Assembly: GCA_050084985.1 (NCBI GenBank)
Contig: JBITNC010000001.1
Span: forward strand, 57,598,001-57,662,000
Direction: 5' to 3'
DNA length: 64,000 nucleotides
Origin: Nageia nagi
Taxonomy: Eukaryota; Pinophyta
Part shown: one piece after another, positions 34,495-46,975 of the stretch
Layout of the letters: every line of letters begins with the position of its first letter
Position numbering within the stretch: position 1 is the stretch's first letter
Position numbers and translations under genes: made by a program
The notes under the pieces: generated by a model
What the model was told of the DNA's origin: nothing
Seen by the model: the letters and a program-made list of their open reading frames with translations, nothing else
Database searches by the model: none

Positions 34495-36843
34495 TAGCTT
34501 CTTTCCATCTTCACCTTCCATGTTCTTCCCTAAGGGTCCAAGATTCATTGGGTATAGGTACTAACAAAGGTATTAGAGTATTGAGGATATAGAAAACTCT
34601 TTTTCATGACCATATGCATCCTACTCTATATGCTTCATAACTCATTCCTTCACATACAATTAATCAACAATTTACAATTAATACCTCGTTCTTTAACCTC
34701 AGGAGGTTTTATGTTCTTACTAGAACTACCTCCCTTCCTTGGTCATAGGGAAAAGATTCAACTTAGTCATATCATGAAATAAATTCTCATGCATTAATCA
34801 TTTCATTATTTCACATTTCACCATCAATTTATCATTTCAACATTTTTTCCCTTGAAATAGTACTATGGAATAATTTATCATTTCATCATGGTTTTTCCTT
34901 AATAGTACTATTAATTCCTTCATCATGATTTTAAAAAAATAGTACTATTAACTAGCTATCATGACCTTGTGTGATGGGTACATCGTAGGAATTTTATGCT
35001 TGTGAACTATCATAGAATGATGATGGCCATTCATTCAGGCCTACCACACTTTTGACAACTTACACCAAATTCTAATGATGATCTTGGCAGATTACTATGA
35101 TGGAGAAATTTGTTCAAAATTGTGAAATCAATGGACCATATTTGTTCAATCGTTTGCCTACCCCTGTCACACTTTCTCAACTGTTGATTCCAAAAAACCT
35201 CTCCCCCTAGAGAGAATACATGTATCTTGTCTCATGGATTCCTGAATAAATTCAGACAAATCCATAACATCATAGAAAGGAGTTGTAACAATGTCTACAT
35301 AGATTCCCCACAAAGTATCTTATGTCAATACCTAAATTAAAAGCAAAATAAGAAAACTTTAAAATGCTGGAAATATGAAAATGATGGAAAAGGATAAGGA
35401 AAAATATAGTTCGTTAATGTAATTATTAATCTTCTTGTATTACATGTAAATAGGAGGAATTTGAAGTTGAGAAGTTGACGGAATGCAAAATGTAATTTGT
35501 GGCCTATAAAAGTGTGAAATTAGCTTGTAAATAGGCATGGTATGTAGATATTCAAAGAATCAAAGTGTTTTTCTTGAGATTTAACTACTTGTTCATTGCT
35601 GAGAAATGGAATGCTATATCTTTTCTAGCTTGCTGTGCAAAATTCATGAACTATTTAAACTAGTTAATATCAAAAAATCGCTTTGTCTTGTAGTGCAGAA
35701 CTTATCAATTGTTTGAAGTCATTTTGTACACTTTTTTAGACTATGGCCATTTATTTCCAAAGAGAGTTTTGGGGATAGATACGTGTTTGGATGCCTATTT
35801 AAGTTTCATGTAAGACTATTAAGTTATTTTTCTTCACATGATTACATGGTTGTTAATGAATATTAGTTTGAACAACAATTCAAGTGGGTGAAGTTTTTAT
35901 TACTTTTTATATCATCTCTATGTTATAGTTTATTTACTATTTTACATGAATAAATAATGATGGATGAATACAAGCCTTATGTTCTACTTCTTCAGATAAT
36001 CCAATTTTAAAACAGAAATGACATCCTAAGCTATGTATTTGCAACCCCTAGTTCACCGTATAGAACCTCTTTAAAATATTTCAAATAATTTAATTAGGTC
36101 ATAAGTATTTTTTTTTGCAATATTCACTCTTTAAATTTTTTAAAAAAATTTAATCAGGTCATAAATCTTTTTTTCTGATAATATTCACTGACTTCTATTA
36201 GGAGACATACCCCTAAGTAATATTTATAATTACACACAAAAAATAACTCAGTCTTATTTAGATAAACCTAAACTTCGATCCATTCATTTATATAAATTGC
36301 ACAAAAAGAAACCCTAATAGAATCCATTAATTTATTCATGCCTTGTGACCTTCCTTCGCAAGCATTTTGGCTTTATTTTCTTCCCCTATGTCATATTCAT
36401 TAAATCTTTCGAGTCATAGTTATTTATTGAAATAACACATTACCGAGATTCAGAGATAAAAAGATTTTCCTGTATGGGTTGAATAGACTGATATAATCCC
36501 TTGTATGCCAACAAACCCCCTTAAGGAAAATTATCTAAAGACATGAAATTCAATTGAATATGTCAACTAAGAAAAGCTTCAAACTATAAGCTAAGCTTCT
36601 ACCACATGGAATTTGGCTCATTCACATACATTACAGAATAAGCCTTCAAACCGCTGTATTATTAAAATTTAAACAGGAACATGGCTTTCCAATAGCATAG
36701 CTGCATAAGAATAACTCAGTTCTGTGCAAATCAATAGCCTCTTCTTTGGTATTTCAAAGAGAAATATGAAATCTGGCTTGTGATTTTGAAATGTGTTTCA
36801 AACTATCTACCGCTAGAAAATAAAATGCATTGAAAGACTATTA
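34495..36843. other. No recognisable gene; one short repeat pair
   Basis: A segment at about 35066-35140 (TGATCTTGGCAGATTA, GTTCAAAATTGT) resembles 37397-37470. CCTATAAAAG at 35508-35517 is TATA-like, but nothing downstream supports a promoter. I see no coding motif. Confidence 0.45.
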
Positions 36844-36962
36844 CCATTGATAGAATAAAGACCATTTAAGTAAATACTCTTCAAAGCATCTATATGCTGC
36901 TTAAAAACCCCCGTAATCACACTGTAAGTACATCCCTTGGGAGGCTGTGGAGTAATATTAAC
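36844..36962 (-). CDS. Candidate internal exon of an unknown gene
   Basis: On the minus strand a TTTGCAG acceptor at 36963 is followed by about 119 open bases ending at AATG|GTAATAG, a plausible donor. The translation begins VNITPQPPKGCTYSVITG and ends SIYLNGLYSI. It is non-repetitive and unlike the retroelement proteins nearby. The surrounding 500 bp lack the stop-ridden retroelement look. No second exon could be tied to it and I recognise no family, so this is tentative. Confidence 0.25.
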
Positions 36963-37171
36963 CTGCAAACATCGAATAAAAACTTGTAAATCCACATCGT
37001 ACAATGACATAAACAAACAAAAGCCTAAAAAGATAACACAATTTAAACACGAATCTCACATCATAAATTCACACAACCCACGATGAAATTGAAAAACAAA
37101 AGTCGAAAAATACATTTTGAATACGAATCTCACATCATAATGGAACAACTCCTTACCGTTGCTAAACGGAA

Positions 37172-37361
37172 CCCTCTAATGGTTCTCTAAAAGGATTATC
37201 GGCTGACCTGTTCTCCTAAATCTGAGCCTCATCACCAGACTAAACTTCACAATAGGTACATTCCCACCAGCTTTCGATCCCAGAACCTCTTGCTGTTCCA
37301 TAACAAGCTAGCTAAGATTCGAACCTGCGACCTTTCCTAATAGAAGCTTACCAAGCTCTAC
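37172..37361 (-). mobile_element. Possible tRNA-derived SINE
   Basis: On the minus strand a box-B-like GGTTCGAATCT lies at 37325-37315. A box-A-like TAGAGCTTGGTAAGCTTCT lies about 30 bases upstream, the spacing of a tRNA-related polymerase III promoter. AAACGGAA flanks both sides (37164-37171 and 37362-37369) as a possible TSD. No A- or T-rich tail is present, and it cannot fold as a tRNA, so it is not a tRNA gene. Confidence 0.4.
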
Positions 37362-37618
37362 AAACGGAAAATTATCGTCATCAATTTTATATTAAATTTT
37401 GACAATGATCTTGACAGATTAGTATGATCTTCTCTGGAGAAACTTGTTCAAAACTGTCAAATCAATAGACTAGATATCCATAAGTCCATTTATGAACACA
37501 CAAGCCATACTCTACTATAATTATAGCATTTATTTAATAAATTTTTAATCCCAACCATAGCAAATTTTTTCAAAAGAAACGTTTTCTCCTTCACTTAGAA
37601 ATTAAATGACAGGGTTTC

Positions 37619-38190
37619 ATGGCGACTCGGAATGCAATGATTGTAGGATATGCACAAAATGAATACGTTGGAAGGGCTTGCAAACTGTTTGACAAAATGC
37701 CTCATCAAAATGCAGTCTCAAGGATCGTAATGATTGCATGATATGCACAAAACGGATACGTTGGAACGTTCTCCGAATTGTTTGAAAAATACCTCATTGA
37801 AATGCAATCTCATGGACCAAAAGGATCGTAGGATATGCATGAAACAGTTAAATTAGAAGGGCCTGTGAACTGTTTGAAAAAATACCTCATCAAAATGCAA
37901 TCTCATGGATCGCAATGATCGTAGGATATGCACAAAACAATTATGTTAAAAGGGTCTGCAAACTGTTTGACAAAATACCTCATCAAAATGTAGTCTCATG
38001 GATCACAATGATAGTAAGATATGCACTAAACAGTTATGTTTGAGGGGTCTACGAATTGTTTGGTAAAATACCTCATCGAAATGCAGTCTAGCAATGATCA
38101 TAGGATATGCATATAATAGGTTTTCTGAGAAGGCTCTATAGACTTTTATGCAAATGCAATTGTTAGGATATGAGGGACTCTATTTTGATT
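37619..38190 (+). pseudogene. PPR gene fragment: tandem 31-codon repeats
   Basis: ATG at 37619 opens MATRNAMIVGYAQNEYVGRA, followed by CKLFDKMPHQNAVS, the classic pentatricopeptide motif of the plant PLS class. GATATGCA recurs at 37647, 37740, 37832, 37925, 38018 and 38104, a period of 93, 92, 93, 93 and 86 bp, or 31 codons per repeat. Stops appear from the second repeat onward. Near 38120-38170 FSEKALYTFMQMQLLGYEG matches the next PPR-type motif. PPR proteins bind organellar RNA. This copy is a pseudogene whose repeats look more alike at DNA level than independent PPR motifs usually are, suggesting local amplification. Confidence 0.8.
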
Positions 38191-40016
38191 GCCTACCATT
38201 CCTAGACGTCTGGCCAAAATGAGTGGCGGTGTTCTCTTTATGAATAGATTTTAATTCAATGAAACAACACTTTGAAGTGTTGGGTATTTGACTCATAGAG
38301 GAATGTCACATTCTAATACACAAGAGCTTCGATATGCATCTGTAACTATGAACTCTGAGAACAATAACGAGAAGCATTTCTAAAACTGGACGAGGGATGG
38401 AAAACGACAGGGTTTACCTCTTGGAAATACTCGCCATAAGGAATCGATTATGTTTATTCATACCAAAGACACTAATCGTCTATACTTCAGAATCTTTCGA
38501 GATTGCACAGGCACACTCCACCAGGTGCACCAGTAGATCATTTACTTGTGGTCACATTCCATTGATTCAAATAAGACATCATGAATAGTATACTTGTGAC
38601 CTTTTTAAAATAATTCATCTCTGTTAGTACTATTATTCCAAGCCTAGTAATACATAAAAAATATGTCAAGTAAAATTGCTATGGTATTCACATGGCATCA
38701 ACGTAGGTAAAGTAAATAAAATACCTTCTATTTCTATTACAACCTTTTAAATAATATTTACATCCTTCCAATGAATTTCACAAGATCATATTTTTTATTT
38801 TTTAAATTAATTTTTTCAATATTCTTTTCTTTAGATACTTATATATAGGTATGTATAAAGTGTACAATATATTCACATGTCAAGGTATCAAATAACTACA
38901 AATATTATGCTCTCACATGGTAAATCTAATGTAAGGCTATTAATAACAATAACTCACAAATTCTTAAATAAGCATTCCCTCCAAATTTACTTAAAAATTG
39001 TCAAATAAAACTCAAAGTTTAGACTAAGCATTTTAGCTCTAGTGGCTAAAATGTTAGAGAAGCACCTGAATTTAAGAGGGGAGAGATTCCTTTCCTCCAC
39101 TGGTCTTCAAAATTTGGGAAGAGGGGGAGACATGTATGAATAATGATGATTTTTCTAAGGGTTCTCTTAGGTATTTATAACTAAAGGTTGGTATAGTCCA
39201 TCCAAAAATATAACTATTTTTTCACCTCACATTTTTTTGTTTGTGAGGGATAGGGTTTTATTATTTTTGTGGTAGGATTTTGAAAAATTTGTTTATAAGT
39301 CCCATGTCCTACAAAATATTTTGTACATCTTACATTAGGCACCAAAATGTATGGAAAATGTTCATCAATAATTTCACACACCTAACATAAAAGACCAAAA
39401 TGTATGGAGCTATTTCCTCCATTATTTTTGCAGAATACCAAAATAGCCTTTCAACTACCATCAAATACCAAAATAGTCCTCATCCCTAAATTTTATTTTT
39501 ACCTAACCCTAGAATTTATTGTTTGTAAAAACTAAAATTCTTTGGTGAAAATTAAAATTTAAATATTTAGAATATTCCTTCCAACATTAAAAAATAATCA
39601 ATTAATTTTTCAAAGCAATTTAGGCATGCACATCAAAACTTTTAACACATAAGTTTACCAGTGGAGATTGCCCATCCTCAAGGTAAATTTTGTTAGTACA
39701 CCCACAAGAATTATATATGATTTACAAAGGTACCTATGGGCTATCAGTGAATCAATGCCAATTATTTCCTTATTCTTACCAATCCATTCCTATAACCAAC
39801 TCTTGTTTGGTTTCTTGGGGATCTTCAACCTGACTCCCATGCTAAGTCAATCTATAACTTGTGTCACAAAAGTATCAAAGCTTACATCAAATTGACAAAA
39901 ATATTGCATATAATCAATCATAATTAGTCATTTCATAACATAAATAGTCTAAATCATATTCAAATCCTTTAAGGCATTCATGTCATAATAAGTGCAATTA
40001 GGCAGGTCGTTACACC
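38191..40016. other. No confident gene; possible further PPR decay products
   Basis: Up to about 38600 weak PPR-like words persist in several frames. Beyond that the sequence is AT-rich with no motif I can support. Confidence 0.4.
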
Positions 40017-41097
40017 AACAATTAAAATGTACAGGGTAAATACCATAACACAAGGAAGGATGAGGAACTATCACATAAATAATCATTTGTGAAAGAAATC
40101 CACATTAGAAAGAGCAAATGAATAATTAATTGGTTTATCAAACATATTCTACCAACCTTTTTCTCAAGGTCAATCCTACCATGTATCATAGATTCCTAGT
40201 TAATATCCATACACACAATAATGATAAAAGCCAATTTACTAACAACCTCATCTGTGTAGCAAACATCAACCAAAAATAATGTACTCTCCTTATTGGTTGT
40301 GAGCTCCTTTAGTCTAATAATTTTTAGATGGTCTCCATATGTTCTGATAAATTTTGTTTATGGAATCCTATTGGAAATTTTAATGTATTCTTTATCCTTT
40401 AATTAAGCATGCTTTTTTTAGAGTACTTGTGCAACCTTTGCAGCTTTGACTAGTTGTTCTTCTATAGATCTAACAATTCTCGAGATTTTCTCTTTGAATT
40501 CATGTTGATTAAGTAGGAGATCTAACAATTCTCAAGATTTTCTCTATGAATTCATGTTGATTAAGTAGGGTACTTATCTAGATGATGTAAATAAGCATAG
40601 GGTTGGTTGTAATGAACACCTAAGAACCATGTACATATTCTAACATGGTTAATACATTGTACTTACCTTAGATCTTCATTGGACATACCCATATTGTAGA
40701 ATTCTCTTTTGAATATTCTACATAAGGACATCAAGGAATATACATCTATTCATCTAAGCATTCTATGTTATCTGAGTAATAGGATATTCATGTGTTATGT
40801 CAAGCCATCTTTGGGTGTTACCTGTCACCAGCGCTTAATCATCCTGAAAGCATTTAGGTCTAAGAGTAGCTAGAATTGGGGCCTTTTACATCCTAGGATG
40901 ATGCCATCAATTAAAGATTCCCCCAATCTTAGATTCGCCAACACTTGAATTTTTCTAAGGTTTTTATGTTCAGGATCTATTAGAGTTAGGAGCATTTAAG
41001 TTTTGGAATGATGTTAGCTACAATAGTTTCTTGGACTTTATCATCCATCTATTTTTAGCCACCTTTTGTTCAAGACTGTAAACTCGAGGGGCATTTA
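40017..41097. repeat. Direct repeat R2, copy 1
   Basis: AACAATTAAAATGTACA through GTTCAAGACTGTAAACTCGAGGGGCATTTA aligns by eye with 42548-43748 over most of its length. It is shorter by about 150 bases near 40260 and includes a 52-bp tandem duplication (40467-40518, 40519-40570). It could be an LTR or part of an old duplication. Ends and TSD are unclear. Confidence 0.65.
40467..40570. repeat. 52-bp tandem duplication
   Basis: GATCTAACAATTCT starts both units (40467 and 40519), which differ at only a couple of positions. The other R2 copy has a single unit. Confidence 0.9.
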
Positions 41098-42191
41098 GGA
41101 TTGAGATTTATGGACATCACATGATATGGATTTAAACATAGCAAATAGTACATGGAAGGAGATTTTATTATATTATTGCTTCTTCTATAAAAAATTGAAA
41201 TAAGAAAAAATAGGAAGAAATCTTATACAAAATGATGTGACCATTAGAAATGAAACATTTCTCTTGCCCAAAAAAAGGTCACTTTAGCTAGTCTAAGGTA
41301 GAGATATTACTAACTAGAGATGATTTTTAGAGCAGGTGCATGGTGGGATAGAAAAAATACTAGGAGATTAAACATCTCCAACACTCTATATGATACTACA
41401 TCCTTACCCCAAAAAATGCATATTCTTCAACTACCGTAGATCACTTTATGAGTTTTCATGGCCTTCATTCTAATGTCTCATGATGCTTGCAAAATGATAC
41501 TTTGGTAAGGGGAAACATAGGAGAGGAAAGTGGAAAAATCATCAAGGAGGGGAGAATTTATGAATGGGTAAAAAGGTGGTTTATGGGATGTATTACCATG
41601 ATTGCAGATGGGTGAAAGAAGTTATGAGGTGACACTATGGGATGGAGTATAGGTGTGGATATAAAAACTTACGAACAAAGTGGAAGTGATGCCAGAAAAA
41701 GTTTCCTATTTACATGGCCACCACATCATAATATCAATTTGCAAGCTTCACATGACATCATTCCTCACTTCTTTGATCTATTTTCACCTTCTTATTTCTT
41801 CTTTGGAGGCATGAATAATTTAAGGCTCATATTTATATGTGAACTTGAACTATTGTAGACATGTCTGGTGCAAGCTATTTCTTTTGATGTGCATTCATCT
41901 CTAGATTCAAAAATATCTTTGGAGAAATGTCAAGATGTCTTTTGATTGTCATATTTCTATTCAACCCTAACTTATTTTAGTCACATGGAGAGTCTTCCTT
42001 TTATTATGTAGGGGCCTATCTTCCTCATTCTCTTTTGCTAATTAAAATAAAGGAAATTTAAATAAACATGTATTCACCCGTATCCAATTGAGACATTATT
42101 TAGATATCTTGGTAAGTGTTCCATTTATAAAATAGATTCAAAATGGTTAATATGTCCCATTAGACATGTCAAAAATTGTTGTTTGGAAAAT
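41098..42191. other. Sequence between the two R2 repeats
   Basis: About 1.1 kb without a recognised motif. An open frame of 73 codons at 41637-41858 (plus) has no recognisable family. Confidence 0.4.
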
Positions 42192-42540
42192 AAGAACCTT
42201 TTCAACCAAGAACTATATGGAGATAAATCTTCAAGATCTAGGATTTTGAATAGGTCGATTCCTATTTCTAACCAGGCATGGAATGGCTTTCATTTTGGTA
42301 GTATTAATCATTTTTATGTAAAGATTAAAATTTGTAAAAAAGAGAGGGAAATGTAATGAAATAGAAAAGCATAAAAACAATTTGTAGGGTCCATAGAAAG
42401 AAAACATAAATGAGCCTAGGCTTGTATGCCCATATTTTCAATAATAAGCTCACTACAACCACTATGCTATTGGGAATATATCAAAATATGTTGTGTAACC
42501 TAGCTAAATGAACTTAATAACCTCAGTTTCATGTGAATCC
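42192..42540. repeat. Dispersed repeat R1, copy 2
   Basis: This is the partner of 8783-9115. It directly abuts R2 copy 2, while the first R1 copy has no R2 beside it. Confidence 0.65.
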
Positions 42541-42547
42541 CATTTCT

Positions 42548-43748
42548 AACAATCAAAATGTACAATGTAAATGGTATAACATAAGGAAGGGCAAGAAACT
42601 ATCATATAATCAATCATTTATGAAATAAATCCATATTAGAAAGAGTAAACAAACAATCAACCAATTTATCGAACATCTTCTACAGGCCTTTTGCTTAGGG
42701 TAAATCTTATCATTTACCTAGTACCATAGATTCCTACTTAGTATCCATACACACAACAATGATAATAGCTAACTGACTAACAAATTCATCCATGTAGAAA
42801 AACATCATATTAACAATTATAAAATTATACATAGGGATTACATGTTTTTGGTACTCAGGAAAAGACCCTTATAACTATTTATAAAGAATTTACAATGGCT
42901 ATGAAATATGTTCCCTCATTTTATTAGCCACTAATAGATTGCTCTATTACTACTAGTTAATGTTTGATTGACCAACTATAATCTACTAGCCTCCTTGGAT
43001 ATGAGTTTGTTTAGTGCAATGGTTTATACATGATCTTTGAATGTTTGATGCATTTTTTTGATGGAATCCTATAAGAAATTTTAATTTATTCATCATCCTT
43101 TGACCAAGCATGCCTTTTTAGAGTACTTGCACAACCTTTGTAACTTTGATTAGCTCGTCTTTTATATATCTAACAATTCTAGAGATTTACTCTTTAAATT
43201 CATAATGATTAAGCAGGGCACTTATCTAGATGATGTGAGTAAGAAGACAATTGGTTGAACCAAATACTTAGGTTCCATGTAGAGATTATGACATGGTCAA
43301 CACATTGGCCTCACCTTGGGCCTTCATTGGACATGCCCATACTGTAGAATTATCTTTTGAATATTCTGCATAAGGTATTTAGGGACTATACATATGTCCA
43401 TATTTAGGTGCTATGTTATTTAGGTAATAATATATTTGGGTGTTATGTTAAGCCATATTCAAGTGTTACCTATCACTATTGCTCAATCTACATCTTGAAA
43501 GCATTTGGTTTTGGGAGCAGCTAGAATTGGGGCCTTTTACATCTTGAGATGACATCATTAGTTGAAGACTCCCTAACATTATGATCTATCAACACTTGAG
43601 TTCTTCTAAGGTTTATGGTTTCAGGATCCATTAGATTCAAGAGCATTTAAGTTTTAAAGTGACGTCAACTATAATATTTTCCCAAGATTTATCATCCATC
43701 CATCCTTAGCCACCTTTTGTTCAAGACTGTAATCTTAGGGGGCATTTG
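42548..43748. repeat. Direct repeat R2, copy 2
   Basis: This is the partner of 40017-41097. It carries extra sequence near 42800-42950 and a single copy of the 52-bp unit. Confidence 0.65.
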
Positions 43749-44072
43749 GTATGAAATGATTAAAGTCTAGTCATGTGCTTAGTAGTTCCATAAACCACAT
43801 ACCAAGTGGTGGTTATGGATGGTTTCTTTATATGGTCAAGTGTAAAATATACCAACTCTTCTTATCCAATATTAACAACATTCCCTTGTTGTTATCCTTA
43901 TGGTCTTTGAGTTATCCATTCACCTTTATTTTTGGGATGTGGTCCTTTATATTTTTTATTCTTATTAGTCAAAGAGCTTTGAGTAAAATAATTTTACCAA
44001 CAAACTTGTAATTCATTCTCCTTTATCAAGAAACTTATTTCTGGTGTGTTGGTATCTTATGACTTGCCTTTT

Positions 44073-44230
44073 AAAGGATTCATAATTGAAAAGATGAAAA
44101 TTATCCAACATAAGACACACACATTTTCTCAAACTTGTAAAGTTAGAAATAGATATTGATCTTTCTTGTGCATGTTCCATTAAACTATGCATTTGATCTA
44201 TGTAATGCTATTCCATATTTCACCATCTAA
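44073..44230 (-). pseudogene. Fragment of hAT-like transposase, related to 48231-48370
   Basis: The minus strand reads MHSLMEHAQERSISISNF and CLMLDNFHLFNYESFKRQ. The same DNA words recur at 48231-48370 downstream of the hAT-like remnant there (AAAGGATTCAT, ACACACACATTTT). A segment rich in Leu and Ala after a TRWISL region is typical of these transposase-derived proteins. It is too short to function. Confidence 0.5.
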
Positions 44231-46139
44231 CACCCCTAAAATTTAGGATTTTTTTTTTTTAATTTATCATTTATTGATTTTTTGGCTTCTCAAGGTTTAC
44301 TATTTAGGTACATATATCCCACATGGTTTACATATTGATACCTCATCAACTTTATTAAGTATTCACCCTTTCTTTATAATTATGAGGGTACATTCACCAG
44401 AAATGCTTGACTTTGCTTTTAAGTAGATACTCCTCATGATCATATCTTGGTTTTATTTGAACTTCATTACCATATCCTTGAACTTGAGGGTGTACTTGTT
44501 ATGATGTAAAGGTTTAATGTCACTAGTTTAAGTGCAAATTGATATTCAATAAATCTTAAGATTTAGATCCTATAATAGTCTCAAATAATCCAAATTATTT
44601 CCCATAGTATCCCCAAATTATCCCATTTAATCCCAAAGGGTTCCTAACATTTCCCTTATGATCTGAATTTGGGTCCATAAGATTAATATGGGATCCTTTT
44701 TTAAAACATTGAAATGATAGTGGATTTATTTAGGGTTCTTATTTATTATTGATCCTTAAGATCATTATACAATCAATTGAGAAATATTCATTTGATCCTT
44801 ATAAATTTAATTAATCAATTTCTATAACTTGCAAATAAATAAAAACCATAACCCACTTTGGTTTCATATGTGAGGTCATGTAATTAGGTGGCATTTTCTG
44901 ACACTATTTCCCCAGTTCATTCATTAATATACTATGTAAACCATAAACTCATTAAATCTCAAAGTTGACAATTCATTCACTAAGCATATCTATTCTAATT
45001 CTAAGTCAGATTAGGTTTTATCCTTTAAAATTTTATCATTAATATCTTGACCTTATTATTTAAAAACTCTATTTTTATCCCAAAGGATCCCATTTATTCC
45101 CATTGGGTTCCATTTGTACCCATTTTGATCCCAAGGATTCTTGAAATTTCCCAAGTGATCATAAATTATCATTTGGAACCTTACTAGTTCAAATTTAGGA
45201 TTATTTCTAAGTCATTGGGATATTTTTAGATTTTATTAGAATTAACAACCTAAACAATCTACTTCTTTAGGAGTCTTAGTAAAATCATCTACTTAAATTG
45301 ATTTATACTACCCACTACTGATCATGAAATAATAGCTATTAATTCCTACTCCTATTCATGTAATCATCACTATTTATAGCATTAAACCATCAGAATATTA
45401 TTCTCAATAAAAATGATAACTTATTAATCTTTTATATAATAAAACCAATTCATTGAAGTACAACTCATCTACTTTTCATTTACCATATTAACACGATATA
45501 AAAATAAAATAACCTTCAATGAATTAATATAATATAATATAACCCATTTAATCATTAATGAAATCTTTTTGACAAATCATACTATTTCATATCCAATGAG
45601 TTTGTAATTCAAATTTATTCATGTCATATGGTTTTGACCATTGTATCAACCATCAAAAATCTCCATTGATCTTCATGCAACAAACATCAAACATCCTTTT
45701 GAAACTTGGTGGGTGGTTAGAGTACTAGGAGGAAGGAGGATCAGGATAAGCATTTTTAAACTTGACCATTATGTAAATGAATTTAGCTATAGGCTTTAGG
45801 AGAAATTATCTCTTTTTTTTTGTCAATGTACATTAATTAATTATTTATTTACCTTATAATTAATCCATCTTAAATAATTAAATTATTCACAATAAGATCT
45901 TGGATACTTTAATAATTAATTAATGCAATTAGTACCATTTGAATTATTTTATTAAACATTATACCAATATCATACTCTCAAAACTATAGTTTATTTAATA
46001 CAATATTCTAAAGAATTCTTTAATTACTTATTAAAATATTAAACATACTTATCACCTCATTAGATACTAATTAGTTTAATTGACAAACTTAGATAATAAT
46101 AAGAAAATATATTTTTATTAATTCATCTTTTCTCACTTT
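44231..46139. other. AT-rich DNA with short imperfect repeats only
   Basis: ATCCCAAAGG/ATCCCATTTA-type words recur around 44580-44640 and 45070-45140. No gene or element ends are visible. Confidence 0.45.
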
Positions 46140-46975
46140 CATATGAATTTAATAATATTTCTTTACTAAATATCATATTAGGATTTTAATAAAATTCATA
46201 TCAAAATAAATTTATTAAACTCTAGCTAAAGGTATAAAGAGAAATATTTGACTAGTCTCCTTAAAATATCATAAAATACATAATACAATTTGTATATGAA
46301 ATTTTCCACCCCTACATCTAAATAAAAGGATGATAACAAAAGAAAATTCCACTCCTTTACTTTTTAAAGAAAAAGACATGGTACCAACTTTTAAATAAAA
46401 TAACCATTGTGTCTCTTCAAAGGGTGCAACATTTCTAACAATAATTAATTTTATGAAATTTTATCAAACATTATAATAAATATCATATTATAACTTTAAT
46501 AAAATTCATGTCAAAGTAAATTCATTAAATTTTAACTAAAGGCATAAGGAGAAATATTTGACTAGCCTCCTTAAAATATCATAAAATATATAATATAATT
46601 TGTATGTGAAATTTTTTTCAACTAAATAAAAAGGATAATAAAAAAATAAAATCCCACTTATTTACTTTTTAAAGAAAAAGACATGTTACCAACCTTTAAA
46701 TGAAATAACCACTGTCTTTCAAATGGTATAACATTTTTAACAATAATTAATTCTATAAAATTTTATCAAACATTATGATAAATGTCATATTAAAAATTTA
46801 ATAAAATTTATGTCAAAATAAATTGATTAAATTTTAAATAAAGGCATAAGAAGAAATATTTGACTAATCTCCTTAAAATATCATAAAATACATAATACAA
46901 TTTGTAGGTGAAATTTTCCACCACCACAACTAAATAAAAGGAAAATAACAAAAAAAAAATTCTATTTTTTTACTT
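46140..46975. repeat. Tandem array of a ~305-bp unit, two full copies and one partial
   Basis: GAAATATTTGACTA recurs at 46241, 46551 and 46853 (offsets 310 and 302). It is accompanied each time by CTCCTTAAAATATCATAAAA and CAATTTGTA-GTGAAATTTT, and in the first two units by TTTTTAAAGAAAAAGACATG. The array is non-coding and strongly AT-rich. Confidence 0.88.

Noticed and set aside
35508-35517. Promoter TATA box (CCTATAAAAG)
   Set aside because: No downstream gene, LTR boundary or other promoter element supports it; such words are frequent in AT-rich DNA.
37315-37360. tRNA gene
   Set aside because: Only box-A/B-like sequences are present; no cloverleaf or acceptor stem can be formed around them.
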